From DATAUD01 sp036268455 (GTDB taxonomy: Bacteria > Verrucomicrobiota > Verrucomicrobiia > Limisphaerales > Palsa-1400), in assembly GCA_036268455.1 (NCBI GenBank), contig DATAUD010000104.1, positions 62,001 to 126,000 of the forward strand: a DNA stretch of 64,000 nt, in the 5' to 3' direction. Made by a program: the position numbers and the translations under genes. The notes beneath the pieces were generated by a model. The model saw only the letters and a list, made by a program, of their open reading frames with translations. It did no database searches and had not been told where the DNA came from. Positions 7,874 through 17,466 of this stretch are shown here, one piece after another (positions within the stretch are counted from its first letter, which is position 1; each line of letters begins with the position of its first letter).

Positions 7874-9019
7874 TCGTCCGCGTCTTCCTTCACGCCTGCC
7901 ATGCGTTTGGCGGGGCAACCGGCCCGCAACCAGGCATTGACGAAGGGGTCCAACGCGCCGTCCATAACCGCCTGAACATTGCTGGTTTCTTCGCCGGTGC
8001 GAAGGTCCTTGACCATGCGATACGGCTGGAAAACATAGCTGCGGATTTGGTGGCCCCATCCGATTGCGCCTTTTTCGCCGTAAAAACGTTCCAATTCGGC
8101 CTTTTGCTCGTCGAGGCGCTTGGCGTAAATCTTGGAAATCAACATGCGCATCGCAGTAGCGCGGTTTTGATGCTGTGATCGCTGGCTTTGGGACGCGGCG
8201 ATGATGCCGGTCGGCAAATGCGTGATGCGCACGGCGGTCTCCACCTTGTTGACATTTTGGCCGCCCTTGCCGCCGGAACGATAGGTGTCCACCTGCAATT
8301 CCACCGGTGGTATGACAATGTCCGCGCTGGTTTCCTCGATTTCAGCGATGACATCGACGCTGGCAAAACTGGTATGGCGGCGTTTGTTGGAATCGAACGG
8401 CGAAATCCGCACCAACCGGTGAACGCCGCGTTCGGCTTTGCAAAAGCCGTAGGCGCATTCGCCGCGAACAACGAGCGTGGCGCTTTTAATCCCGGCGGTT
8501 TCGCCGGGAAGCACATCGGTCACTTCGACTTCCCAGCCGCGCCCATCGAGCCAACGCTCGTACATTCGCAGGAGCATGTCCGCCCAATCGCAAGCTTCCG
8601 TCCCGCCCGCGCCGGAATTAATGCTGAGGATGCAATTATTGCGGTCGTGCGGGCCATTGAGGAAAAATTTCAATTCGAGGCCTTCCAGTTCCTTGTTCAG
8701 GAGGGCCAAATCGTTCTGCAATTCCGATTCGTGCCGGGCTTGTTCGGCGACCGGTTCCTCCTGCGCCAATTCGAGCATGACACGGAAGTCGTCGATCTGC
8801 CGTTCGGCTTTGAGGATCGGCTCGGTTTTCTTGCGAAGGGTGTTGGCTTCGTCGATTAGGTTTTGGGCTTTTTCGCGGTTGTTCCAGAAGTTTTCCTGGG
8901 ACATCAACGTGTCTAGTTCCGCCAGCCGTTTTTGGACGCTGGGGACGTCAAAGAAACCTCCGCAGATGAGCGACTTTCTCGGCGGCGGCGGGCAACTGAT
9001 CTTTGATTTTCTCAAACAT
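7870..9019 (-). CDS. prfB: Peptide chain release factor 2, with programmed +1 frameshift
   Basis: Class I release factor reading UGA and UAA stops. The start is ATG 9019 (MFEKIKDQLPAA...), and the zero frame runs 23 codons to an in-frame TGA at 8950-8948. Translation must shift +1 there (CTT TGA C) to continue as LDVPSVQKRLAEL. The remaining protein carries the RF2 anticodon-like tripeptide SPF (VRISPFDSNKRR) and the catalytic GGQ in SGGKGGQNVNKVET. The upstream reading of the second frame to 9057 is an artefact without homology. A naive single-frame call would therefore miss or mis-start this gene. It is transcribed towards trpC, with which it overlaps, and lies 40 bp after a glycosyltransferase gene. 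Confidence 0.95.
8947..8962 (-). promoter_or_regulatory. RF2 autoregulatory frameshift site
   Basis: On the minus strand the sequence reads CGG AGG TTT CTT TGA C: an internal Shine-Dalgarno-like GGAGG, three bases of spacing, then the slippery CTT followed by the in-frame TGA and a C. This has the same layout and spacing as the Escherichia coli prfB site (AGGGGG TAT CTT TGA C). When RF2 is scarce the ribosome slips +1 instead of terminating, giving negative feedback on RF2 level. Confidence 0.95.
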
Positions 9020-9059
9020 GATGGCGAATTATACTCCCGGCCAGGAGCTTGCGCCACCT

Positions 9060-10685
9060 CTATTTAACCCTGAAAATGTAGTAGGTCTCAGGCGGCGGTG
9101 AGCCGAATATGAACGGCACCGGTCCCCAGGCATCGGAATAATAGCCCGCGGCGAGGGTAACGTTCATGACGGCCAACAACGTGGAAGCCTGGCTCCGATA
9201 TTGCGAATAGCCTTCAACGCGGTCCGCTGGAAGTTTGAACACGACGGAATTATCGGTCGGCACGATTATCATTTCATTGGAAACCAGCGTCATCGGATGC
9301 TGTTGCAACGACTTTGCGCCCAGTTTCTCCATGTAATACTGAAAGCCCCAGTGCCCTTCAAAAGCGATGTCGTTGGACTTGGGGGCGAGTTGCTGTTCCA
9401 GCTCGAAGGCGGCGGTTCGCGCGGAGCCGGCCAATTGAAAATCCGCCTGGGCGGCCATTAGAGCGACAGCCAGCGATATTCCCAACGCCCACCAAAAATA
9501 AGGAAACGCCCAATCGCGTTCTTCCATCCGCCGAATCAGCACGATGGCCGCGGGTGGGATCATTGGCAGGATGTTGCGGCCGGCGACGGTCCAATTGATG
9601 ACGGATGCGAAAAGAAAAGTCCCGCCAATCCAAAGCAGCAGCAACAGCGACGACGCGTCTTTATGCCGGAGGAAGTCCCCGACGGCCAAAATAAGAACAG
9701 CCGCCCCGCCGACAACCAGCACCGCCATTTGGAGAACAAAAGACCAATCGACGCGGCCAGCCTGGACCACCTCCCTCTCCCCCACGTGCTTCATGCCGAC
9801 GACCAGTAGCGCGATCGCCCCGGCGCCGACGAGCGTAAAGGCCAGCCCCCGTTTTCCCCAGGCCAGCGGAACGGCGGGCAGCGCGATCAAAGTGCATCCG
9901 CCGGTAAACGCCAGCGCGGCCAGGAGTTTGGTGGGCAATGCGCCGCCTGTCCGAAGGGTCGTCGCGTAGTGGGCGGCGTCCGCGACCAATCCAAGGCCGT
10001 AAACTTTCTTCGTCAGCAATTGATAGCCGACAAGGACGATCAACGGTGCGCACAAATAGAGAAGCCAGGCGCCCGGCCGGCGTTTGAGCATCGCCGAATA
10101 CACGAGCAAAAGCGGAGCAAGGCATATCCCGTAATACTTTGTCAGGCTGCAAGCGATCATCAGCAGACTCGCCAGACCAAGGAACCTGGCGTTTTGGTCC
10201 TGTATTCCGCGCATCCAAAAGAAAATTGCCCACATCCACAAAGCGACCATCAGGGTGTCGCACATCAGGCTGGTGCTGGAGATCAAAAAGCCCGGGGTGG
10301 CAACCGTCGCCAATGCCGCGGCAAAGGGATGCGAACAGAGCGTCCGCGCGACATAATACGTTCCCACAACGGCCGCCAGAGCGGGAAGAAGAAATCCAAA
10401 GTGCAGCGCGATTTCCGACCATCCCAGGAGGGTCCCCACCACGGCCATGTAATAAGCGGCCAGGGGCGGGTTTTGCATGACTTGGAAAATGGGCGTTTCC
10501 TGCGTGCCCCATTGGACGTTGAAGCCGTAGAAATCGAGCGGGTGCGATTGAATCTGGTGGGCGGTCCAAATAAAGAGGGGATCATCGATGTGGACCGCCT
10601 TTCCCAGAAAAGGAACCAGGCATCCGAGCGTCGCCGTCGAAAGGATCAAAACCGCCCGGGCAAGGCCAGGTTCACGCCATTTCAT
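9060..10685 (-). CDS. Membrane glycosyltransferase, GT-C (PMT/ArnT-like) family
   Basis: A 541-residue polytopic inner-membrane protein with about 10-12 hydrophobic segments. Near residue 33 it has HIDDPLFIWTAHQIQSHP, the acidic pair in the first periplasmic loop that is the catalytic hallmark of GT-C enzymes using polyprenyl-phosphate sugars (GT39/GT83, ArnT, Glycos_transf_PMT_2). NPPLAAYYMAVVGTLLG follows, also typical of the family. It would transfer a sugar from a lipid-linked donor to a protein or lipid outside the cytoplasmic membrane; the acceptor cannot be told. The start ATG at 10685 leaves the first transmembrane helix intact. It precedes prfB on the same strand with a 40-bp gap but has no obvious functional link to it. 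Confidence 0.82.
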   Translation of the reverse strand: MKWREPGLARAVLILSTATLGCLVPFLGKAVHIDDPLFIWTAHQIQSHPLDFYGFNVQWGTQETPIFQVMQNPPLAAYYMAVVGTLLGWSEIALHFGFLLPALAAVVGTYYVARTLCSHPFAAALATVATPGFLISSTSLMCDTLMVALWMWAIFFWMRGIQDQNARFLGLASLLMIACSLTKYYGICLAPLLLVYSAMLKRRPGAWLLYLCAPLIVLVGYQLLTKKVYGLGLVADAAHYATTLRTGGALPTKLLAALAFTGGCTLIALPAVPLAWGKRGLAFTLVGAGAIALLVVGMKHVGEREVVQAGRVDWSFVLQMAVLVVGGAAVLILAVGDFLRHKDASSLLLLLWIGGTFLFASVINWTVAGRNILPMIPPAAIVLIRRMEERDWAFPYFWWALGISLAVALMAAQADFQLAGSARTAAFELEQQLAPKSNDIAFEGHWGFQYYMEKLGAKSLQQHPMTLVSNEMIIVPTDNSVVFKLPADRVEGYSQYRSQASTLLAVMNVTLAAGYYSDAWGPVPFIFGSPPPETYYIFRVK

Positions 10686-10785
10686 CGAGGCAATTGATTA
10701 AAAACACCGAAATGCGCCGCCGGGCGAAACTTTCCCGCGAAATGTTGTTTAACTCTAAGCGGCAGTCTGATAGGAGTCTAGCTGG

Positions 10786-13700
10786 ATGAGTATCGTCTTG
10801 AAAAGGTTAATTGCCAGAGGGTGCGCTATGCCATTGATAGCCGTCCTGATGTTGTTGGTCTGCCGAAGTTCCCATGGCAACGAGGTTATATCTAATTACT
10901 TCTCTCTTTCCCAAGTATTGGCAACCAACAACGTCGCCACCAATTTCGTCACCAATTCGATCATCACACTGACAAGCGCCGGCCAGACATTTCAGATCAT
11001 GAACACTTCCAAGCCGGTCATCATCGATGGCGGCACCAATAATATTATCATCGATGGAAGCAGTTTGACGCGATTGTTTCACGTTTACCCCGGCGCAACG
11101 TTGACGCTTAACAATCTCCAGTTGTTGAACGGCATTGCCGTTGGCGGCGGCGCGATTTTTAACGAAGGGACGCTGATTATCAGCAACTGCATCATTTCCG
11201 GCAATGCGGCCACGAATATCAACGGCGTCAATGGAACGACCAACACATCGGGAGGTGATGGCGGCAATGCAAACAATGGCGGAAGCGCCTACGGGGGCGC
11301 TATCTACAGCACAGGACCCCTGCTGAGTGTTTACTATTCCGTCCTCGGGACCAACTCCGCCTCTGGCGGCGCGGGTGGCAATGGCGGCAATGGCGGCGGC
11401 GGCGTTCTCTTCGGCGGCAACGGCGGCACTGGCGGCACTGGCGGCAACGCTTATGGCGGCGCGATTTACAGCCTCGGTGGCAAAAACATTTTCTTCGCCG
11501 ACGAATTTATCGGCAACGAATGTACCGCAGCGCCCGGTGGGGCCGGTGGCGCGGCTGGCAGCGGGCCATTTGCGGGAAGCTCGGGCCAAGGCGGCTCAGG
11601 CGGCTCTGGAGGGGGAGGCGGACTCTATATCACCGGGAATTTGTCGATGTCCAATTGCCTGTTCTATTTGAATTCAGTCGCCGCGGGCGCGAGCGCCTCT
11701 GCCCAGGTCGTTTTCACCGGTTCCGGTCCTAACGGCAACACGGGCGGTTCGGCTGCGGGCGGCGGACTTTTAGTTACGGGCGCGGCTGCCAGCAATTACA
11801 TCGAGAACGCGGTCTTTTTCAACAACTCCTGCGCGGGTGGCTCGGGTGGCAGTGCATCGGCGCAAGGCTCCACGGGCGGCAACGGAGGTTCGGCGATCGG
11901 CGGCGGTCTCATGAGCGGGGCGGCGCACACAACTGTCCGCGCCTGTACCATGGCGACCAATACACTGGCGGGCGGCACCAACGGCGTCGGCGCGGGCGGC
12001 TCCGGTTCCTACGGAGCGACAGGCGGATGGGACATCTACCGAAGCGCTGGAGTGGTTTCCGTGAGCGATTCCATTGTTTCGGGCGGCACAAACCAGACCC
12101 CCAACTACAGGCCGAACCTTGGCGGTGTTTCCGATGGGGGCTACAATATTTGCTCCGACGCGACCCTTGCCTTGGCTACATCCACCAGTCGTAATAATAC
12201 GGATGCGAACCTAAATTCGGACCTTGACTCGGACGGTGGCCCTAATCTTGGCCCTGCCGATGTCAGCGGGCCGCCTATGTTGACATTGGAACTCCTCGTG
12301 GGCGCCCGGGCCGGGCAATTTATTCCCGGAATTCCCGGCATTTCATTCCCCGCGACTGATGAGCGGCTTCTGCCACGCACATCTCCGGCGAGCGCGGGTG
12401 CGTTTGAATTAAATACGGTTACCACACTTTATACGAACGAACCACCAACCATCACAATCCAGCCCCAAAGCCAAACCAATGGAGTTGGAACAATCGCTCT
12501 GTTCATGGTCGAGGCGACTAATTACTTCGAAATCACCAATGTCGTAACGAACTCCGTAACGAACATCAGTTTTACTACGAACCTGGGGGTATTTACAAAT
12601 TCGGGCATTTTCGTAACCAATCCCGTAACGACCAATATCACGACGACCAACGAAATAGATACTACTGTGGACGATGTAACTAACTTCCCCGGTTACCAAT
12701 GGCAATTGAACGGCGTTGATTTGCGCGACAATGCAAACTACTTCGGCGTCAACTCGAATGTCCTCACCGTGAGAAACATTAGTTTCGCGGATGCGGGCGC
12801 GTATCGAGTTATCGTCGGCGTCAGCACATTGGAAGGCCTGACCATAAGCTCAAATGCTGTTCTAACTGTCCGGATAACTCCGACCGTCGCCATCACCTCG
12901 CCGGGTCCCAATACCCGCACCACCAGCACGCTCATAAAAGGAACGGCTTCAGGCGTGCCGTCGAATGCGTCGATTACAAATATAATCGTTTCGATCAGCA
13001 ATGTTGATTCGGAAACAGTGATTTCGGGCAATGCCGCAATCGTTACCAAGGGTTTGACAGCGACTTGGACTTTTTCCACCAATTTTCCGCCTGGCACAAA
13101 CATCATCACGGCCCAAAGTGTCGATCATTCCGGCACCCCTTCGTCCATCGTCACCGAGAAGTTCTTCTATATTCAAACCGCGAAACTTACCTTGAGTACC
13201 AATGGTTCGGGCTCTGTCAAAGGAAGAGCTTCCATCCCCGGCAATGTTGCGCCGGCCAATGGGGCGATGCTCAACATTGGCGAAAGCTACACACTTACAG
13301 CGACTCCCGCCAAAAACAACATATTCGCAAACTGGACCTTCCTTACAAACGGAGAATTCGATTTCACAACTAATTCGTCAACGGTTCATTTTGTCATGGA
13401 GGATGGGCTTAACATTGTCGCCGCTTTTATACCCAATCCTTTCGATGGCCTGACTGGCGCTTACAACGGCCTTTTCTTCAATACCAACACCAACAACGGC
13501 GTTACCGAAGAGACAGCCGGAATGCTAGGCCCATTGACGCTGAATTCCCAGGGCGCTTACACGGCCAAGTTGCATTTGGACGGCGGCGTATATAGCTTTT
13601 CAGGCAGCTTCGATTCATCGGGCAACTCAACCAAAGTGGTCGTTGTGCCGGAAGCCAGGGGCGGCCCGGTGATGGTGAGCATGACATTGGATTTCATCGC

Positions 13701-14403
13701 CGGCGTCATCAACGGCTCCATCTCAAATTTGGACAACGGATGGGATTCAACCCTCTTCGCCGAAGCCGCGGCGACCACCAACAGCTCCGGCGAATACGAT
13801 TTGCTCCTGGAGCCTGAACCCACCAACAACATCATCGGAGACGGTTACTTATTATTGACAAATCACCTTGGACATCTCGTATTGAGCGGCGCGCTTGCCG
13901 ATGGCGCCGCGATCAGCATCGCGCCCCCTCTGGGCCGTTACGGCGATATCCCTGTGTTTGAAAGCCTTTACGGCAATACCGGCCTGCTTTTCGGATGGCT
14001 CACCATTTCCAACGGCGTAGTCCAGACCCCCAGCATCTTCGCATGGATCAAACAATCAGCCGACCTTTATAACGATCTGTCCGTCGTCGCTTCCGGCTGG
14101 ACAAATCCTCCGCCATCGGATTTGCTGACGAATGGTTTCCTGGTGATTTCCAATGCGACAATTTATTCCAGCGGTCCAGTCTCGATTGTCAAAGATAAGA
14201 TCGTGGGATCCGGCGGAATCAGTTTGTTGAGCGGCAGCATCAATCCCAGGACTGGCCTGATGACGATTACTTTCGGAAATGGCGTTGGCAAATCCACAAC
14301 CACAGGCCACGCCGCCTTCCTGGAAGATTCGGGTATTGGCGGCGGTTACTTTCTCTACAAAGGCCAGCCCGGCGCCATCTGGTTGACCAACCAGTCGCCG
14401 TGA
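10786..14403 (+). CDS. Large secreted Gly-rich beta-helix protein with Ig-like and InlB-type modules
   Basis: A 1,205-residue exported protein. A signal peptide (two basic residues, then PLIAVLMLLVC, cleavage near SSHG) follows an ATG with TAGGAG nine bases upstream. Residues ~30-480 are a right-handed parallel beta-helix of the polymorphic outer-membrane protein kind: repeated GGAI(F/Y) and NC.I/F.N steps, interrupted by Gly-rich loops (GGAGGNGGNGGGG and relatives). An Ig-like domain at ~545-700 with FPGYQWQLNGVDLRDNANYFG follows, then a second sandwich (PTVAITSPGPNTRTTSTLIKG), an InlB B-repeat-like module (GESYTLTATPAKNNIFANWTF), and a C-terminal domain beginning DGLTGAYNGLFF. Such modules usually mean cell-surface display or adhesion. 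The stop overlaps the larA-like start (GTGA). Confidence 0.85.
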   Translation: MSIVLKRLIARGCAMPLIAVLMLLVCRSSHGNEVISNYFSLSQVLATNNVATNFVTNSIITLTSAGQTFQIMNTSKPVIIDGGTNNIIIDGSSLTRLFHVYPGATLTLNNLQLLNGIAVGGGAIFNEGTLIISNCIISGNAATNINGVNGTTNTSGGDGGNANNGGSAYGGAIYSTGPLLSVYYSVLGTNSASGGAGGNGGNGGGGVLFGGNGGTGGTGGNAYGGAIYSLGGKNIFFADEFIGNECTAAPGGAGGAAGSGPFAGSSGQGGSGGSGGGGGLYITGNLSMSNCLFYLNSVAAGASASAQVVFTGSGPNGNTGGSAAGGGLLVTGAAASNYIENAVFFNNSCAGGSGGSASAQGSTGGNGGSAIGGGLMSGAAHTTVRACTMATNTLAGGTNGVGAGGSGSYGATGGWDIYRSAGVVSVSDSIVSGGTNQTPNYRPNLGGVSDGGYNICSDATLALATSTSRNNTDANLNSDLDSDGGPNLGPADVSGPPMLTLELLVGARAGQFIPGIPGISFPATDERLLPRTSPASAGAFELNTVTTLYTNEPPTITIQPQSQTNGVGTIALFMVEATNYFEITNVVTNSVTNISFTTNLGVFTNSGIFVTNPVTTNITTTNEIDTTVDDVTNFPGYQWQLNGVDLRDNANYFGVNSNVLTVRNISFADAGAYRVIVGVSTLEGLTISSNAVLTVRITPTVAITSPGPNTRTTSTLIKGTASGVPSNASITNIIVSISNVDSETVISGNAAIVTKGLTATWTFSTNFPPGTNIITAQSVDHSGTPSSIVTEKFFYIQTAKLTLSTNGSGSVKGRASIPGNVAPANGAMLNIGESYTLTATPAKNNIFANWTFLTNGEFDFTTNSSTVHFVMEDGLNIVAAFIPNPFDGLTGAYNGLFFNTNTNNGVTEETAGMLGPLTLNSQGAYTAKLHLDGGVYSFSGSFDSSGNSTKVVVVPEARGGPVMVSMTLDFIAGVINGSISNLDNGWDSTLFAEAAATTNSSGEYDLLLEPEPTNNIIGDGYLLLTNHLGHLVLSGALADGAAISIAPPLGRYGDIPVFESLYGNTGLLFGWLTISNGVVQTPSIFAWIKQSADLYNDLSVVASGWTNPPPSDLLTNGFLVISNATIYSSGPVSIVKDKIVGSGGISLLSGSINPRTGLMTITFGNGVGKSTTTGHAAFLEDSGIGGGYFLYKGQPGAIWLTNQSP

Positions 14404-15662
14404 AAATCAACCTCGCTTATGGCCAGGGCTATTTGCCGGTCGATTTTCCCGAAGGCCGCGCCACAGTCATCGAACCCGCCCATCGTCCCGGCCTTCCCGA
14501 CGAACGCGCCGCCGTCCTGGGCGCTCTCGCGCAACCCACCGCGGCCCGCCCGTTGCGCGAATGGATCGAGCCGGGTGGCAAAATTTGTATCACCTTCACC
14601 GATCTCACCCGCGCCACTCCCAATCATCGCCTGATTCCCTGGCTGCTGGAGCACCTCGCCGGCGTCCCGCGCGCCAGCATTACACTGCTCAACCAACTCG
14701 GCACACACCGTCCCAATACCAAAGCCGAACTGGAAACTTTGTTGACTCCCGCAGTTGTCCGCGACTATCGCGTTATCAATCACGAACCGGAAAACGACGC
14801 CGAGTTGGTCCAATTCGGCACAATGCGCGATGGCGCCCCCGCGTTGATCAACCGCCATCTCGCGGAGGCCGACGCGCGGATCATCACCGGCTTCATCGAG
14901 CCGCATTTTTTCGCCGGTTTCAGTGGCGGCATCAAAGGGATCATTCCCGGCTGCGGCGGATTGCGCAGCATCATGAGCAATCACGGGTACAAAAACATCA
15001 ACGATCCCAACTCCACTTTTGGAATCACCGTCGGCAATCCGCTTTGGGAGGAATTGCGCGAAGTTGCGTTGCGCATCGGGCCGGCGTTCCTGGTCAACGT
15101 CACCCTCAACGATCGCCGTGAAATCACCGGCGTTTTCGCGGGCGACATGATCGAGGCCCACCGCGCCGGGTGTGAATTTGTCCGTCAATCCGCGATGCAA
15201 AAGGTCAAGGCGCCCTTTGAAATCGTCGTCACCACCAACAGCGGTTACCCGCTTGATTTGAATCTTTACCAGGGCGTCAAAGGGATGAGCGCCGGCGCGC
15301 GCATTTTGGAAAAAGGCGGTTTGTTGATCCTCGCGTGCGAGTGCAGGCAGGGTGTCCCGCCCGGCAGTCCGCTCGACCAGCTGTTGTCAAGCGCGCAAAG
15401 CTCCGAGGAAATCCTCACCATGCTCAGCGCCCCCGGTTTCGTGCGTCCAGAGCAATGGCAAGCCCAGATCCAAGCTCTAATCCAGCGCCAGGCCGAAGTA
15501 TTATTGTACAGCTCCCTGTCCGACGACATCGTCCGCCGCGCGTTCCTGACTCCTTGCAAGGACATCGCCGCCGTCGTCCGCGACCGCTTGCAAAAGCTCG
15601 GCCCCGAAGCCCGCGTGGCCGTCCTTCCGCAAGGTCCGCTAACAATCCCGTACTTGGCGTGA
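14400..15662 (+). CDS. LarA-family nickel-pincer-dependent racemase/epimerase
   Basis: A 420-residue member of the LarA (DUF2088) family, which uses a covalently bound nickel-pincer nucleotide to racemise or epimerise 2-hydroxyacids such as lactate. Active-site positions known from lactate racemase are present: DLTRATPNH (Asp68, Arg71), LGTHRP (His103), EPHFFAGFSGGIKGIIPG with His169 and Lys179 (cofactor attachment), and MSNHGYKN with His195 (nickel ligand). The start is GTG at 14400, overlapping the stop of the beta-helix gene by four bases. No larB, larC or larE cofactor-synthesis genes are in the window, so the cofactor must come from elsewhere. The substrate is unknown, since LarA homologues act on several 2-hydroxyacids and sugar acids. 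Confidence 0.9.
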   Translation: MKINLAYGQGYLPVDFPEGRATVIEPAHRPGLPDERAAVLGALAQPTAARPLREWIEPGGKICITFTDLTRATPNHRLIPWLLEHLAGVPRASITLLNQLGTHRPNTKAELETLLTPAVVRDYRVINHEPENDAELVQFGTMRDGAPALINRHLAEADARIITGFIEPHFFAGFSGGIKGIIPGCGGLRSIMSNHGYKNINDPNSTFGITVGNPLWEELREVALRIGPAFLVNVTLNDRREITGVFAGDMIEAHRAGCEFVRQSAMQKVKAPFEIVVTTNSGYPLDLNLYQGVKGMSAGARILEKGGLLILACECRQGVPPGSPLDQLLSSAQSSEEILTMLSAPGFVRPEQWQAQIQALIQRQAEVLLYSSLSDDIVRRAFLTPCKDIAAVVRDRLQKLGPEARVAVLPQGPLTIPYLA

Positions 15663-15693
15663 TTAACGCAGCCGGCAATTGTCCAATTGCCTG

Positions 15694-16896
15694 ATGAACT
15701 ACGACGAGTTTGCGTTCCTCAACCAGCAGTTGGCCGGAATGCTAAAATCCGGCATCCCGCTGGAATCCGCCTTGCGGCAAACCTGCGCAACTATGCGCCG
15801 CGGCCATCTCCGCGCGGAATTCGAGACCCTCGAAGCTGACCTGGCGCAAGGCATCCCGCTCGACGTCGCTTTGTCCCGGCGCCGATTGCCCGATTTTTAC
15901 AGGCAAATGATGGCCGTCGCCGTCAAAAGCAACAACCTCCCCTCCATCCTCTCCCTGCTGGCCGACTACTATCAAAAAATCCACATATTGTGGACCCGTC
16001 TGAAGACCTTGTTGATCTACCCGTTAATCGTGCTCGTGGCGTGCTTCGGACTTTCCTTTCTCCTCGTGGCCGTCGCCGGGCCTCTTTCCGCCGATATCGG
16101 AACGGCGTTGGGATACATGCCGTTTGGGCGCCAGCACATCAGCCCAATGTCTTTCGCGGCAGGCATGCTCATGCCGTTGTTCCTTCTAGGGCTGGTGTTG
16201 GCTGGCGTCCTGGTATTCCTTGCCGTTCCGAAATGGCGAAAAAACGCGCGATGGGTCCTTCCCGGATTTAAAGAAGCGCACCTATCCCGCTTCGCCTCCG
16301 CGCTTGCGCTGATGCTCAAAACCGGCTGCGACCTGAAGAGCGCCCTCAGTCTGCTCCGCCAAATGGAAGGCGGCACAAGAATGGGCCAGGAACTGGCGCG
16401 TTGGGAGACTCGGCTGGCCGAAGGCGCGTCGAGATTCACCGACCTCGGAGCAAATTCCAAAATCGTTCCCCCGCTCTTTTTCTGGTTGGTAGCCGGACAA
16501 GGCGAAGACCTTGAAATGGGCCTGACGCAAGCCGCGCAGATGTATTACGACCGCGCCATTTACCGGAGCGAAATTTTCCTACAAACGATATTACCCGTGA
16601 GCATTTTGGCATTGGGCCTGATCATCACCACCCAACTCACCTCCATGATAAATTTCCTCTTCGGCGGCGGCCTCTTCATAATGCACGACATGCTTCAGGG
16701 CCTTTTATCCTGTTATCCGCACAATACATGGTCAATTCCTGCCGTTCATTCGATCGGCCCGCCCGAGCGGAGCGCCTTTCGCAAATCCTCAGTCAAACCT
16801 AATCCCACCGGAGCAGCTTGTAATCGCAGCACGCCTGACACCCGCACGATTTGTGGAAGCACATTCGGGAGGTTCAGCCATGGATATTCACTTTGA
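15694..16896 (+). CDS. GspF/PilC-like inner-membrane secretion platform protein
   Basis: An integral membrane protein of the type II secretion/type IV pilus F family, the platform that couples the assembly ATPase to pseudopilin insertion. It shows two copies of the T2SSF helical domain (about residues 5-115 with LNQQLAGMLKSGIPLESAL, and 205-325 with FASALALMLKTGCDLKSALSLL) and three hydrophobic segments (near 105-130, 155-185 and 305-340). Start ATG 15694 (MNYDEFAFLNQQ) is chosen over an upstream TTG at 15679. The last ~50 residues are Pro/Ser/Arg-rich, do not fit the family and lie antisense to the next gene, so the natural C-terminus may have been altered by a frameshift or rearrangement. 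No ATPase or pseudopilin gene is adjacent. Confidence 0.82.
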   Translation: MNYDEFAFLNQQLAGMLKSGIPLESALRQTCATMRRGHLRAEFETLEADLAQGIPLDVALSRRRLPDFYRQMMAVAVKSNNLPSILSLLADYYQKIHILWTRLKTLLIYPLIVLVACFGLSFLLVAVAGPLSADIGTALGYMPFGRQHISPMSFAAGMLMPLFLLGLVLAGVLVFLAVPKWRKNARWVLPGFKEAHLSRFASALALMLKTGCDLKSALSLLRQMEGGTRMGQELARWETRLAEGASRFTDLGANSKIVPPLFFWLVAGQGEDLEMGLTQAAQMYYDRAIYRSEIFLQTILPVSILALGLIITTQLTSMINFLFGGGLFIMHDMLQGLLSCYPHNTWSIPAVHSIGPPERSAFRKSSVKPNPTGAACNRSTPDTRTICGSTFGRFSHGYSL

Positions 16897-17387
16897 AAGT
16901 TCTCATAAGGAACTTTCTTGGGTCGGGACACCAGCAACAACAGTATTGCCGCGCAACTGTGGGCGTCCATCTGTTGCCATTCTTGCGCTTCTCGCATCGA
17001 TACAATCGCCCAATTGAACAGGCGGGGTCCGGTGAACATCAGCCAAAGAAAAAGGTGAACCCAAACCGTCCCTCGGTTTGCTGCGCTCCCCGGCATTGGC
17101 GCCCCTTCACGCATTCGCTTCTCCATCAGGCTTTCTCCACGCGGCGCGATCATATTGCCGAGGAACATAACTGGCAGCGATCCCAATGCGATCCACAGAC
17201 AGGCCCTCTCGTTGTTCGGTCCGTATTGTTTGTAGGTAAAAAGCCGGGCCAAACCATAGACACAGCCCATGCCAATTGCCAAAGCAACCGGACAAAAAAT
17301 AAAACCGAGAATCCCCTTCATTCGGCAGATCTTCGTCATTTTATTCATATGCCGCGTGAACAATTCTTTTATTGTCTCGAAATCCAT
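16746..17387 (-). CDS. Membrane protein of unknown function
   Basis: A 213-residue protein with hydrophobic segments near 28-50 (GFIFCPVALAIGMGCVYGL), 64-80, 108-125 and 140-153, and no family I recognise. The N-terminal MDFETIKELFTRHMNKMTK is amphipathic. The conserved-looking C-terminal part includes PKKVPYENFQSEYPWLNLP. Codon use and hydrophobic periodicity favour a real gene over the overlapping antisense tail of the GspF-like gene, with which it shares 151 bp at the 3' end. Its ATG at 17387 is clear. It lies downstream of, and in the same direction as, the toxin-antitoxin pair, but with an 80-bp gap. Confidence 0.6.
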   Translation of the reverse strand: MDFETIKELFTRHMNKMTKICRMKGILGFIFCPVALAIGMGCVYGLARLFTYKQYGPNNERACLWIALGSLPVMFLGNMIAPRGESLMEKRMREGAPMPGSAANRGTVWVHLFLWLMFTGPRLFNWAIVSMREAQEWQQMDAHSCAAILLLLVSRPKKVPYENFQSEYPWLNLPNVLPQIVRVSGVLRLQAAPVGLGLTEDLRKALRSGGPIE

Positions 17388-17466
17388 GATGTGTGCTCGT
17401 TACGGGAATGCCGCCAGCCCAGGCGTCAATTGGGCCGGGGTTGTTTGCTGGCAAAGGGGCGCAAAG

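Noticed and set aside
11360..11640. Repetitive ggcggc-rich stretch suspected as CRISPR-like or tandem array
   Set aside because: Repeats are irregular, in frame and encode Gly-rich beta-helix loops; no constant repeat length or unique spacers.
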